Part shown: positions 25,051 through 39,900 of the stretch, piece by piece
Position numbering within the stretch: the stretch's first letter is position 1
How the letters are laid out: each line of letters begins with the position of its first letter
NCBI GenBank assembly: GCA_911728455.2
Contig: OU452236.1
Span: 10,345,195 to 10,409,194, forward strand
DNA: 64,000 nucleotides
Direction of reading: 5' to 3'
Origin: Marthasterias glacialis
Taxonomy: Eukaryota; Echinodermata; Asteroidea; Forcipulatida; Asteriidae
Notes under the pieces: generated by a model
Told to the model about the DNA's origin: nothing
What the model saw: only the letters and a program-made list of their open reading frames with translations
Databases searched by the model: none
Made by a program: the position numbers and the translations under genes

Positions 25051-28000
25051 CCAGTGAAAAATTAAACTCACTGACTCTTGAAAGGCTTATGTATCTTCCC
25101 AGTGAAAAATTAAACTCACTGACTCTAGAAAGGCTGATGTATCTTCCCAGTGAACAATTAAACTCACTGACTTTAGACAGGCTGATTCATCTTCACAGTG
25201 AACAATTAAACACACTGACTCTAGAAAGGCTGATTTATCTTCCCAGTGAACAATTAAACTCACTCACTCTAGAAAGGTTGATTCATCTTCCCAGTGAACA
25301 ATTAAACTCACTCACTCTAGAAAGGCTGATTTATCTTCAGAGTAAACAATCAAACTCACTGACTCTAGCAGGCTGAATTATCGTCCCAGACAAAATTAAA
25401 CTCACTGACTCTAAATAGGCTGATTCATCTTCCCAGTAAACAATTAAACTCACTGACTCTAGAAAGGGTGATTTATCTTCCCAGTGAAATATTAAACTCA
25501 CTGACTCTAGAAAGGCTGATTTATCTTTTCAGTGAATAATTAAACTCACTGACACTAGACAGGCTGATGTATCTCCCAATGAAAAATTAAATTCACTGAC
25601 TCTAAACAGGCTGATGTATCTTCCCAATCAACAATTAAACTCACTGACTCTAGAAAGGCTGATTCATCTTCCCAGTAAACAATTAAACTCACTGACTATA
25701 GAAAGGCTGATTTATCTTCCCAGTGAAATATTAAACTCACTGACTCTAATAGGCTGATGTATCTCCAATGAAAAATTAAATTCACTGACTCTAGAAAGGC
25801 TGATTTATCTTCCCAGTGAACAGTTAAACTCACTGACTCTAGAAAGGCTGATTTATCTTCCCAGTGAATAATTAAACTCACTGACACTAGAGAGGCTGAT
25901 GTATCTCCCAATGAAAAATTAAATTCACTGACTCTAGAAAGGCTGATTTATCTTCCCAGTAAACAATTAAACTCACTGACTCTAGAAAGGCTGATTCATT
26001 TTCCCAGTGAACAATTAAACTCACTGACTCTAGAAAGGCTGATTTATCTTCCCAGAAAACAATTAAACTCACTGACTCTAGAAAGGCTGATTCATCTTCC
26101 CAGTGAACAATTAAACTCACTGACTCTAGAAAGGCTGATTCATCTTCCCAGTGAACAATTAAACTCACTGACTCCAGAAAGGCTGAATTATCTTCCCAGT
26201 GAACAATTAAACTCACTGACTCTAGAAAGGCTGATTCATCTTCCCAGTGAACAATTAAACTCACTGACTCTAGAAAGGCTGATTTATCTTCCCAGTGAAC
26301 AATTAAACTCACTGACTCTAGACAGGCTGATTCATCTTCCCGGTGAACAATTAAACTCACTGACTCTAGAAAGGCTGATTTATCTTCCCAGTAAACAATC
26401 AAACTCACTGACTCTAGAAATGCTGATTTATCTTCCCAGTAAACAATCAAACTCACTGACTCTAGAAAGGCTGATTCATCTTCCCAGTAAACAATTAAAC
26501 TCACTGACTCTAGAAAGGCTGATTTATCTTCCCAGTAAACAATCAAACTCACTGACTCTAGAAAGGCTGATTTATCTTCCCAGTAAACAATCAAACTCAC
26601 TGACTCTAGAAAGGCTGATTCATCTTCCCAGTAAACAATCAAACTCACTGACTCTAGAAAGGCTGATTCATCTTCCCAGTGAACAATTAAACTCACTGAC
26701 TATAGAAAGGCTGATTCATCTTCCCAGTGAACAATTAAACTCACTGACTTTAGAAAGGCTGATTTATCTTCCCAGTAAACAATTAAACTCACTGACTCTA
26801 GAAAGGCTGATTCATCTTCCCAGTGAACAATTAAACTCACTGACTCTAGAAAGGCTGATTCATCTTCCCAGTGAACAATTAAACTCACTGACTCCAGAAA
26901 GGCTGAATTATCTTCCCAATGAACAATTAAACTCACTGACTCCAGAAAGGCTGATTTATCTTCCCAGTAAACAATCAAACTCACTGACTCTAGAAAGGCT
27001 GATTTATCTTCCCAGTAAACAATCAAACTCACTGACTCTAGAAAGGCTGATTCATCTTCCCAGTAAACAATTAAACTCACTGATTCTAGAAAGCCTGATT
27101 TATCTTCCCAGTGAAAGATTAAACTCACTGACTCTAGAAAGGCTGATTCATCTTCCCAGTGAACAATTAAACTCACTGACTCTAGAAAGGCTGATTTATC
27201 TTCCCAGTGATTAATTAAAGTCACTGACACTAGACAGGCTGATGTATCTCCCAATGAAAAATTAAATTCACTGACTCTAGAAAGGCTGATGTATCTTCCC
27301 AATCAACAATTAAACTCACTGACTCTAGAAAGGCTGATTCATCTTCCCAGTGAACAATTAAACTCACTGACTCTAGAAAGCCTGATTTATCTTCCCAGTG
27401 AAATATTAAACTCAATGACTCTAGAAAGGCTGATTCATCTTCCCAGTGAAATATTAAACTCACTGACTCTAGAAAGGCTGATTTATCTTCCCAGTGAATA
27501 ATTAAACTCACTGACACTAGACAGGCTGATGTATCTCCCCAGTGAAAATTTAAACTCACTGACTCTAGAAAGGCTGGTTCATCTTCCCAGTGAACAATTA
27601 AACTCACTGACTCCAGAAAGGCTGATTTATCTTCCCAGTGAACAATTAAACTCACTGACTCTAGACAGGCTGAATTATCTTCCCAGTGAACAATTAAACT
27701 GACTGACTCTAGAAAGGCTGATTCATCTTCCCAGTGAACAATTAAACTCACTGACTCTAGAAAGGCTGATTTATCTTCCCAGTGAACAAATTAAACTCAC
27801 TGACTCTAGAAAGGCTGATTTATCTTCCCAGTAAACAATCAAACTCACTGACTCTAGACAGGCTGAATTATCTTCCCAGTTACCAATTAAATTCACTGAC
27901 TCTAGACAGGCTTCTCCATCTTTCCAGTTACCAATTAAACTCACTGACTCTAATAGGCTGAATTATCTTCCCAGTGAACAATTAAACTCACTGGCTCTAA

Positions 28001-31000
28001 AGAGGCTGTTGTATCTTCCCAATGAACAATTAAACTCACTGACTCCAGAAAGGCTGAATTATCTTCCCAGTGAACAATTAAACTCAATGACTCTAGACAG
28101 GCTGATCCATCTTTCCAGTTACCAATTAAACTCACTGACTCTAATAGGCTGAATTATCTTCCCAGTGAACAATTAAACTCACTGACTCTAAACAGGCTGA
28201 TGTATCTTCCCAATCAACAATTAAACTCACTGACTCCAGAAAGGCTGAATTATCTTCCCAGTGAACAATTAAACTCACTGACTCTAAACAGGCTGATTCA
28301 TCTTCCCAGTGAACAATTAAACTCACTGACTCTAGAAAGGCTGATTTATCTTCCCAGTGAACAAATTTAACTCACTGACTCTAGAAAGGCTGATTTATCT
28401 TCCCAGTAAACAATTAAACTCACTGACTCTAGACAGGCTGAATTATCTTCCCAGTGAACAATTAAACTCACTGACTCTAGAAAGGCTGATTTATCTTCCC
28501 AGTGAACAAATTAAACTCACTGACTCTAGAAAGGCTGATGTATCTTCCCAGTGAACAAATTAAACTCACTGACTCTAGAAAGGCTGATTTAACTTCCCAG
28601 TAAACAATTAAACTCACTGACTCTAGACAGGCTGAATTATCTTCCCAGTGAACAATTAAACTCACTGACTCCAGAAAGGCTGAATTATCTTCCCAATGAA
28701 CAATTAAACTCACTGACTCTAGAAAGACTGAATTATCTTCCCAGTGAACAATTAAACTCACTGACTCTAGAAAGGCTGATGTATCTTCCCAGTGAACAAT
28801 TAAACTCACTGACTTTAGACAGGCTGATTCATCTTCCCAGTGAACAATTAAACACACTGACTCTAGAAAGGCTGATTTATCTTCCCAGTAAACAATTAAA
28901 CTCACTCACTCTAGAAAGGTTGATTCATCTTCCCAGTGAACAATTAAACTCACTCACTCTAGAAAGGCTGATTTATCTCCAGAGTAAACAATCAAACTCA
29001 CTGACTCTAGCAGGCTGAATTATCTTCCCAGACAAAATTAAACTCACTGACGCTAAACAGGCTGATTCATCTTCCCAGTAAACAATTAAACTCACTGACT
29101 CTAGAAAGGCTGATTTATCTTCCCAGTGAAATATTAAGCTCACTGACTCTAGAAAGACTGATTTATCTTCCCAGTGAATAATTAAACTCACTGACACTAG
29201 ACAGGCTGATGTATCTCCCAATGAAAAATTAAATTCACTGACTCTAGAAAGGCTGATGTATCTTCCCAGTAAACAATTAAACTCACTGACTCTAGAAAGG
29301 CTGATTTATCTTCCCAGTGAAATATTAAACTCACTGACTCTAGAAAGGCTGATTTATCTTCCTTGTGAATAATTAAACTCACTGACACTAGACAGGCTGA
29401 TGTATCTCCCAATGAAAAATTAAATTCACTGACTCTAAACAGGCTGATGTATCTTCCCAATCAACAATTAAACTCACTGACTCTAGAAAGGCTGATTCAT
29501 CTTCCCAGTAAACAATTAAACTCACTGACTCTAGAAAGGCTGATTCATCTTCCCAATTAACAATTAAACTCACTGACTGTAGACAAGCAGATGAATCTCC
29601 CAATGAAAAATTAAATTCACTGACTCTAGAAAGGCTGATTTATCTTCCCAGTGAACAATTAAACTCACTGACTCCAGAAAGGCTGAATTATCTTCCCAGT
29701 GAACAATTAAACTCACTGACTCTAGACAGGCTGATTCATCTTCCCAGTGAACAATTAAACTCACTGACTCTAGAAAGGCTGATTTATCTTCCCAGTCAAC
29801 AATTAAACTCACTGACTCTAGACAGGCTGATTCATCTTCCCAGTGAACAATTAAACTCACTGACTCTAGAAAGGCTGATGTATCTTCCCAGTAAACAATT
29901 AAACTCACTGACTCTGGACAGGCTGAATTATCTTCCCAGTGAACAATTAAACTCACTGACTCTAGAAAGGCTGATCCATCTTTCCAGTTACCAATTAAAC
30001 TCACTGACTCTAATAGGCTGAATTATCTTCCCAGTAAACAATTAAACTCACTGACTCTAGACAGGCTGAATTATCTTCCCAGTGAACAATTAAACTCACT
30101 GCCTCTAGAAAGGCTGATCCATCTTTCCAGTTACCAATTAAACTCACTGACTCTAATAGGCTGAATTATCTTCCCAGTGAACAATTAAACTCACTGACTC
30201 TAGACAGGCTGATTCATCTTCCCAGTGAACAATTAAACTCACTGACTCTAGAAAGGCTGATTTATCTTCCCAGTAAACAATTAAATTCACTGACTCTAGA
30301 CAGGCTGATTTATCTTCCCAGCGAAAAATTAAACTCACTGACTCTAGAAAGGCTGATGTATCTTCCCAGTGAAAAATTAAACTCACTGACTCTTGAAAGG
30401 CTTATGTATCTTCCCAGTGAAAAATTAAACTCACTGACTCTAGAAAGGCTGATGTATCTTCCCAGTGAACAATTAAACTCACTGACTTTAGACAGGCTGA
30501 TTCATCTTCACAGTGAACAATTAAACACACTGACTCTAGAAAGGCTGATTTATCTTCCCAGTGAACAATTAAACTCACTCACTCTAGAAAAGTTGATTCA
30601 TCTTCCCAGTGAACAATTAAACTCACTCACTCTAGAAAGGCTGATTTATCTTCAGAGTAAACAATCAAACTCACTGACTCTAGCAGGCTGAATTATCGTC
30701 CCAGACAAAATTAAACTCACTGACTCTAAATAGGCTGATTCATCTTCCCAGTAAACAATTAAACTCACTGACTCTAGAAAGGGTGATTTATCTTCCCAGT
30801 GAAATATTAAACTCACTGACTCTAGAAAGGCTGATTTATCTTTTCAGTGAATAATTAAACTCACTGACACTAGACAGGCTGATGTATCTCCCAATGAAAA
30901 ATTAAATTCACTGACTCTAAACAGGCTGATGTATCTTCCCAATCAACAATTAAATTCACTGACTCTAGAAAGGCTGATTCATCTTCCCAGTAAACAATTA

Positions 31001-33920
31001 AACTCACTGACTATAGAAAGGCTGATTTATCTTCCCAGTGAAATATTAAACTCACTGACTCTAATAGGCTGATGTATCTCCAATGAAAAATTAAATTCAC
31101 TGACTCTAGAAAGGCTGATTTATCTTCCCAGTGAACAATTAAACTCACTGACTCTAGAAAGGCTGATTTATCTTCCCAGTGAATAATTAAACTCACTGAC
31201 ACTAGAGAGGCTGATGTATCTCCCAATGAAAAATTTAATTCACTGACTCTAGAAAGGCTGATTTATCTTCCCAGTAAACAATTAAACTCACTGACTTTAG
31301 AAAGGCTGATTCATTTTCCCAGTGAACAATTAAACTCACTGACTCTAGAAAGGCTGATTTATCTTCCCAGAAAACAATTAAACTCACTGACTCTAGAAAG
31401 GCTGATTCATCTTCCCAGTGAACAATTAAACTCACTGACTCTAGAAAGGCTGATTCATCTTCCCAGTGAACAATTAAACTCACTGACTCCAGAAAGGCTG
31501 AATTATCTTCCCAGTGAACAATTAAACTCACTGACTCTAGAAAGGCTGATTCATCTTCCCAGTGAACAATTAAACTCACTGACTCTAGAAAGGCTGATTT
31601 ATCTTCCCAGTGAACAATTAAACTCACTGACTCTAGACAGGCTGATTCATCTTCCCGGTGAACAATTAAACTCACTGACTCTAGAAAGGCTGATTTATCT
31701 TCCCAGTAAACATTCAAACTCACTGACTCTAGAAAGGCTGATTTATCTTCCCAGTAAACAATCAAACTCACTGACTCTAGAAAGGCTGATTCATCTTCCC
31801 AGTAAACAATTAAACTCACTGATTCTAGAAAGCCTGATTTATCTTCCCAGTGAACAATTAAACTGACTGACTCTAGAAAGGCTGATTTATCTTCCCAGTG
31901 AATAATTAAACTCACTGACACTAGAGAGGCTGATGTATCTCCCAATGAAAAATTAAATTCACTGACTCTAGAAAGGCTGATTTATCTTCCCAGTAAACAA
32001 TTAAACTCACTGACTCTAGACAGGCTGATTCATCTTCCCAGTGAACAATTAAACTCACTGACTATAGAAAGGCTGATTCATCTTCCCAGTGAACAATTAA
32101 ACTCACTGACTCTAGAAAGGCTGATTTATCTTCCCAGTAAACAATTAAACTCACTGACTCTAGAAAGGCTGATTCATCTTCCCAGTGAACAATTAAACTC
32201 ACTGACTCTAGAAAGGCTTATTCATCTTCCCAGTGAACAATTAAACTCACTGACTCCAGAAAGGCTGAATTATCTTCCCAATGAACAATTAAACTCACTG
32301 ACTCCAGAAAGGCTGATTTATCTTCCCAGTTAACAATCAAACTCACTGACTCTAGAAAGGCTGATTTATCTTCCCAGTAAACAATCAAACTCACTGACTC
32401 TAGAAAGGCTGATTCGTCTTCCCAGTAAACAATTAAACTCACTGATTCTAGAAAGCCTGATTTATCTTCCCAGTGAAAGATTAAACTCACTGACTCTAGA
32501 AAGGCTGATTCATCTTCCCAGTGAACAATTAAACTCACTGACTCTAGAAAGGCTGATTTATCTTCCCAGTGATTAATTAAAGTCACTGACACTAGACAGG
32601 CTGATGTATCTCCCAATGAAAAATTAAATTCACTGACTCTAGAAAGGCTGATGTATCTTCCCAATCAACAATTAAACTCACTGACTCTAGAAAGGCTGAT
32701 TCATCTTCCAAGTGAACAATTAAACTCACTGACTCTATAAAGCCTGATTTATCTTCGCAGTGAAATATTAGACTCAATGACTCTAGAAAGGCTGATTCAT
32801 CTTCCCAGTGAAATATTAAACTCACTGACTCTAGAAAGGCTGATTTATCTTCCCAGTGAATAATTAAACTCACTGACACTAGACAGGCTGATGTATCTCC
32901 CCAGTGAAAATTTAAACTCACTGACTCTAGAAAGACTGGTTCATCTTCCCAGTGAACAATTAAACTCACTGACTCCAGAAAGGCTGATTTATCTTCCCAG
33001 TGAACAATTAAACTCACTGACTCTAGACAGGCTGAATTATCTTCCCAGTGAACAATTAAACTGACTGACTCTAGAAAGGCTGATTCATCTTCCCAGTGAA
33101 CAATTAAACTCACTGACTCTAGAAAGGCTGATTTATCTTCCCAGTGAACAAATTAAACTCACTGACTCTAGAAAGGCTGATTTATCTTCCCAGTAAACAA
33201 TCAAACTCACTGACTCTAGACAGGCTGAATTATCTTCCCAGTTACCAATTAAATTCACTGACTCTAGACAGGCTTCTCCATCTTTCCAGTTACCAATTAA
33301 ACTCACTGACTCTAATAGGCTGAATTATCTTCCCAGTGAACAATTAAACTCACTGGCTCTAAAGAGGCTGTTGTATCTTCCCAGTGAACAATTAAACTCA
33401 CTGACTCCAGAAAGGCTGAATTATCTTCCCAGTGAACAATTAAACTCAATGACTCTAGACAGGCTGATCCATCTTTCCAGTTACCAATTAAACTCACTGA
33501 CTCTAATAGGCTGAATTATCTTCCCAGTGAACAATTAAACTCACTGACTTTAAACAGGCTGATGTATCTTCCCAATCAACAATTAAACTCACTGACTCCA
33601 GAAAGGCTGAATTATCTTCCCAGTGAACAATTAAACTCACTGACTCTAAACAGGCTGATTCATCTTCCCAGTGAACAATTAAACTCACTGACTCTAGAAA
33701 GGCTGATTTATCTTCCCAGTGAACAAATTTAACTCACTGACTCTAGAAAGGCTGATTTATCTTCCCAGTAAACAATTAAACTCACTGACTCTAGACAGGC
33801 TGAATTATCTTCCCAGTGAACAATTAAACTCACTGACTCTAGAAAGGCTGATTTATCTTCCCAGTGAACAAATTAAACTCACTGACTCTAGAAAGGCTGA
33901 TGTATCTTCCCAGTGAACAA
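23460..33920 (+). repeat. Tandem segmental duplication of ~5.3 kb
   Basis: Variant monomers at 23.5-26.4 kb recur exactly 5,315 bp later (23658 to 28973, 24073 to 29388, 25041 to 30356, 25696 to 31011). From about 26.7 to 28.5 kb the offset is 5,362 bp, close to one monomer more (27230 to 32592, 27950 to 33312, 28357 to 33719). The change of offset marks an indel of about one unit since duplication. Confidence 0.87.
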
Positions 33921-36900
33921 ATTAAACTCACTGACTCTAGAAAGGCTGATTTATCTTCCCAGTAAACAATTAAACTCACTGACTCTAGACAGGCTGAATT
34001 ATCTTCCCAGTGAACAATTAAACTCACTGACTCCAGAAAGGCTGATTTATCTTCCCAGTGAACAATTAAACTCACTCACTCTAGAAAGGTTGATTCATCT
34101 TCCCAGTGAACAATTAAACTCACTCACTCTAGAAAGGCTGATTTATCTTCAGAGTAAACAATCAAACTCACTGACTCTAGCAGGCTGAATTATCGTCCCA
34201 GACAAAATTAAACTCACTGACTCTAAATAGGCTGATTCATCTTCCCAGTAAACAATTAAACTCACTGACTCTAGAAAGGGTGATTCATCTTCCCAGTGAA
34301 ATATTAAACTCACTGACTCTAGAAAGGCTGATTTATCTTTTCAGTGAATAATTAAACTCACTGACTCTAGACAGGCTGAATTATCTTCCCAGTGAACAAT
34401 TAAACTCACTGCCTCTAGAAAGGCTGATCCATCTTTCCAGTTACCAATTAAACTCACTGACTCTAATAGGCTGAATTATCTTCCCAGTGAACAATTAAAC
34501 TCACTGACTCTAGAAAGGCTGATTCATCTTCCCAGTGAACAATTAAACTCACTGACTCTAGAAAGGCTGATTTATCTTCCCAGTAAACAATTAAATTCAC
34601 TGACTCTAGACAGGCTGATTTATCTTCCCAGCGAAAAATTAAACTCACTGACTCTAGAAAGGCTGATGTATCTTCCCAGTGAAAAATTAAACTCACTGAC
34701 TCTTGAAAGGCTTATGTATCTTCCCAGTGAAAAATTAAACTCACTGACTCTAGAAAGGCTGATGTATCTTCCCAGTGAACAATTAAACTCACTGACTTTA
34801 GACAGGCTGATTCATCTTCACAGTGAACAATTAAACACACTGACTCTAGAAAGGCTGATTTATCTTCCCAGTGAACAATTAAACTCACTCACTCTAGAAA
34901 GGTTGATTCATCTTCCCAGTGAACAATTAAACTCACTCACTCTAGAAAGGCTGATTTATCTTCAGAGTAAACAATCAAACTCACTGACTCTAGCAGGCTG
35001 AATTATCGTCCCAGACAAAATTAAACTCACTGACTCTAAATAGGCTGATTCATCTTCACAGTGAACAATTAAACTCACTGACTCTAGAAAGGGTGATTTA
35101 TCTTCCCAGTGAACAATTAAACTCACTGACTCTAGAAAGGCTGATTTATCTTTTCAGTGAATAATTAAACTCACTGACACTAGACAGGCTGATGTATCTC
35201 CCAATGAAAAATTAAATTCACTGACTCTAAACAGGCTGATGTATCTTCCCAATCAACAATTAAACTCACTGACTCTAGAAAGGCTGATTCATCTTCCCAG
35301 TAAACAATTAAACTCACTGACTATAGAAAGGCTGATTTATCTTCCCAGTGAAATATTAAACTCACTGACTCTAATAGGCTGATGTATCTCCAATGAAAAA
35401 TTAAATTCACTGACTCTAGAAAGGCTGATTTATCTTCCCAGTGAACAATTAAACTCACTGACTCTAGAAAGGCTGATTTATCTTCCCAGTGAATAATTAA
35501 ACTCACTGACACTAGAGAGGCTGATGTATCTCCCAATGAAAAATTTAATTCACTGACTCTAGAAAGGCTGATTTATCTTCCCAGTAAACAATTAAACTCA
35601 CTGACTCTAGAAAGGCTGATTCATTTTCCCAGTGAACAATTAAACTCACTGACTCTAGAAAGGCTGATTTATCTTCCCAGAAAACAATTAAACTCACTGA
35701 CTCTAGAAAGGCTGATTCATCTTCCCAGTGAACAATTAAACTCACTGACTCTAGAAAGGCTGATTCATCTTCCCAGTGAACAATTAAACTCACTGACTCT
35801 AGAAAGGCTGAATTATCTTCCCAGTGAACAATTAAACTCACTGACTCTAGAAAGGCTGATTCATCTTCCCAGTGAACAATTAAACTCACTGACTCTAGAA
35901 AGGCTGATTTATCTTCCCAGTGAACAATTAAACTCACTGACTCTAGACAGGCTGATTCATCTTCCCGGTGAACAATTAAACTCACTGACTCTAGAAAGGC
36001 TGATTTATCTTCCCAGTAAACATTCAAACTCACTGACTCTAGAAAGGCTGATTTATCTTCCCAGTAAACAATCAAACTCACTGACTCTAGAAAGGCTGAT
36101 TCATCTTCCCAGTAAACAATTAAACTCACTGATTCTAGAAAGCCTGATTTATCTTCCCAGTGAACAATTAAACTGACTGACTCTAGAAAGGCTGATTTAT
36201 CTTCCCAGTGAATAATTAAACTCACTGACACTAGAGAGGCTGATGTATCTCCCAATGAAAAATTAAATTCACTGACTCTAGAAAGGCTGATTTATCTTCC
36301 CAGTAAACAATTAAACTCACTGACTCTAGACAGGCTGATTCATCTTCCCAGTGAACAATTAAACTCACTGACTATAGAAAGGCTGATTCATCTTCCCAGT
36401 GAACAATTAAACTCACTGACTCTAGAAAGGCTGATTTATCTTCCCAGTAAACAATTAAACTCACTGACTCTAGAAAGGCTGATTCATCTTCCCAGTGAAC
36501 AATTAAACTCACTGACTCTAGAAAGGCTTATTCATCTTCCCAGTGAACAATTAAACTCACTGACTCCAGAAAGGCTGAATTATCTTCCCAATGAACAATT
36601 AAACTCACTGACTCCAGAAAGGCTGATTTATCTTCCCAGTAAACAATCAAACTCACTGACTCTAGAAAGGCTGATTTATCTTCCCAGTAAACAATCAAAC
36701 TCACTGACTCTAGAAAGGCTGATTCGTCTTCCCAGTAAACAATTAAACTCACTGATTCTAGAAAGCCTGATTTATCTTCCCAGTGAAAGATTAAACTCAC
36801 TGACTCTAGAAAGGCTGATTCATCTTCCCAGTGAACAATTAAACTCACTGACTCTAGAAAGGCTGATTTATCTTCCCAGTGATTAATTAAAGTCACTGAC

Positions 36901-39900
36901 ACTAGACAGGCTGATGTATCTCCCAATGAAAAATTAAATTCACTGACTCTAGAAAGGCTGATGTATCTTCCCAATCAACAATTAAACTCACTGACTCTAG
37001 AAAGGCTGATTCATCTTCCAAGTGAACAATTAAACTCACTGACTCTATAAAGCCTGATTTATCTTCCCAGTGAAATATTAAACTCAATGACTCTAGAAAG
37101 GCTGATTCATCTTCCCAGTGAAATATTAAACTCACTGACTCTAGAAAGGCTGATTTATCTTCCCAGTGAATAATTAAACTCACTGACACTAGACAGGCTG
37201 ATGTATCTCCCCAGTGAAAATTTAAACTCACTGACTCTAGAAAGGCTGGTTCATCTTCCCAGTGAACAATTAAACTCACTGACTCCAGAAAGGCTGATTT
37301 ATCTTCCCAGTGAACAATTAAACTCACTGACTCTAGACAGGCTGAATTATCTTCCCAGTGAACAATTAAACTGACTGACTCTAGAAAGGCTGATTCATCT
37401 TCCCAGTGAACAATTAAACTCACTGACTCTAGAAAGGCTGATTTATCTTCCCAGTGAACAAATTAAACTCACTGACTCTAGAAAGGCTGATTTATCTTCC
37501 CAGTAAACAATCAAACTCACTGACTCTAGACAGGCTGAATTATCTTCCCAGTTACCAATTAAATTCACTGACTCTAGACAGGCTTCTCCATCTTTCCAGT
37601 TACCAATTAAACTCACTGACTCTAATAGGCTGAATTATCTTCCCAGTGAACAATTAAACTCACTGGCTCTAAAGAGGCTGTTGTATCTTCCCAATGAACA
37701 ATTAAACTCACTGACTCCAGAAAGGCTGAATTATCTTCCCAGTGAACAATTAAACTCAATGACTCTAGACAGGCTGATCCATCTTTCCAGTTACCAATTA
37801 AACTCACTGACTCTAATAGGCTGAATTATCTTCCCAGTGAACAATTAAACTCACTGACTTTAAACAGGCTGATGTATCTTCCCAATCAACAATTAAACTC
37901 ACTGACTCCAGAAAGGCTGAATTATCTTCCCAGTGAACAATTAAACTCACTGACTCTAAACAGGCTGATTCATCTTCCCAGTGAACAATTAAACTCACTG
38001 ACTCTAGAAAGGCTGATTTATCTTCCCAGTGAACAAATTTAACTCACTGACTCTAGAAAGGCTGATTTATCTTCCCAGTAAACAATTAAACTCACTGACT
38101 CTAGACAGGCTGAATTATCTTCCCAGTGAACAATTAAACTCACTGACTCTAGAAAGGCTGATTTATCTTCCCAGTGAACAAATTAAACTCACTGACTCTA
38201 GAAAGGCTGATGTATCTTCCCAGTGAACAAATTAAACTCACTGACTCTAGAAAGGCTGATTTATCTTCCCAGTAAACAATTAAACTCACTGACTCTAGAC
38301 AGGCTGAATTATCTTCCCAGTGAACAATTAAACTCACTGACTCCAGAAAGGCTGATTTATCTTCCCAGTGAACAATTAAACTCACTCACTCTAGAAAGGT
38401 TGATTCATCTTCCCAGTGAACAATTAAACTCACTCACTCTAGAAAGGCTGATTTATCTTCAGAGTAAACAATCAAACTCACTGACTCTAGCAGGCTGAAT
38501 TATCGTCCCAGACAAAATTAAACTCACTGACTCTAAATAGGCTGATTCATCTTCCCAGTAAACAATTAAACTCACTGACTCTAGAAAGGGTGATTTATCT
38601 TCCCAGTGAAATATTAAACTCACTGACTCTAGAAAGGCTGATTTATCTTTTCAGTGAATAATTAAACTCACTGACTCTAGACAGGCTGAATTATCTTCCC
38701 AGTGAACAATTAAACTCACTGCCTCTAGAAAGGCTGATCCATCTTTCCAGTTACCAATTAAACTCACTGACTCTAATAGGCTGAATTATCTTCCCAGTGA
38801 ACAATTAAACTCACTGACTCTAGAAAGGCTGATTCACCTTCCCAGTGAACAATTAAACTCACTGACTCTAGAAAGGCTGATTTATCTTCCCAGTAAACAA
38901 TTAAATTCACTGACTCTAGACAGGCTGATTTATCTTCCCAGCGAAAAATTAAACTCACTGACTCTAGAAAGGCTGATGTATCTTCCCAGTGAAAAATTAA
39001 ACTCACTGACTCTTGAAAGGCTTATGTATCTTCCCAGTGAAAAATTAAACTCACTGACTCTAGAAAGGCTGATGTATCTTCCCAGTGAACAATTAAACTC
39101 ACTGACTTTAGACAGGCTGATTCATCTTCACAGTGAACAATTAAACACACTGACTCTAGAAAGGCTGATTTATCTTCCCAGTGAACAATTAAACTCACTC
39201 ACTCTAGAAAGGTTGATTCATCTTCCCAGTGAACAATTAAACTCACTCACTCTAGAAAGGCTGATTTATCTTCAGAGTAAACAATCAAACTCACTGACTC
39301 TAGCAGGCTGAATTATCGTCCCAGACAAAATTAAACTCACTGACTCTAAATAGGCTGATTCATCTTCCCAGTAAACAATTAAACTCACTGACTCTAGAAA
39401 GGGTGATTTATCTTCCCAGTGAAATATTAAACTCACTGACTCTAGAAAGGCTGATTTATCTTTTCAGTGAATAATTAAACTCACTGACACTAGACAGGCT
39501 GATGTATCTCCCAATGAAAAATTAAATTCACTGACTCTAAACAGGCTGATGTATCTTCCCAATCAACAATTAAACTCACTGACTCTAGAAAGGCTGATTC
39601 ATCTTCCCAGTAAACAATTAAACTCACTGACTATAGAAAGGCTGATTTATCTTCCCAGTGAAATATTAAACTCACTGACTCTAATAGGCTGATGTATCTC
39701 CAATGAAAAATTAAATTCACTGACTCTAGAAAGGCTGATTTATCTTCCCAGTGAACAATTAAACTCACTGACTCTAGAAAGGCTGATTTATCTTCCCAGT
39801 GAATAATTAAACTCACTGACACTAGAGAGGCTGATGTATCTCCCAATGAAAAATTTAATTCACTGACTCTAGAAAGGCTGATTTATCTTCCCAGTAAACA

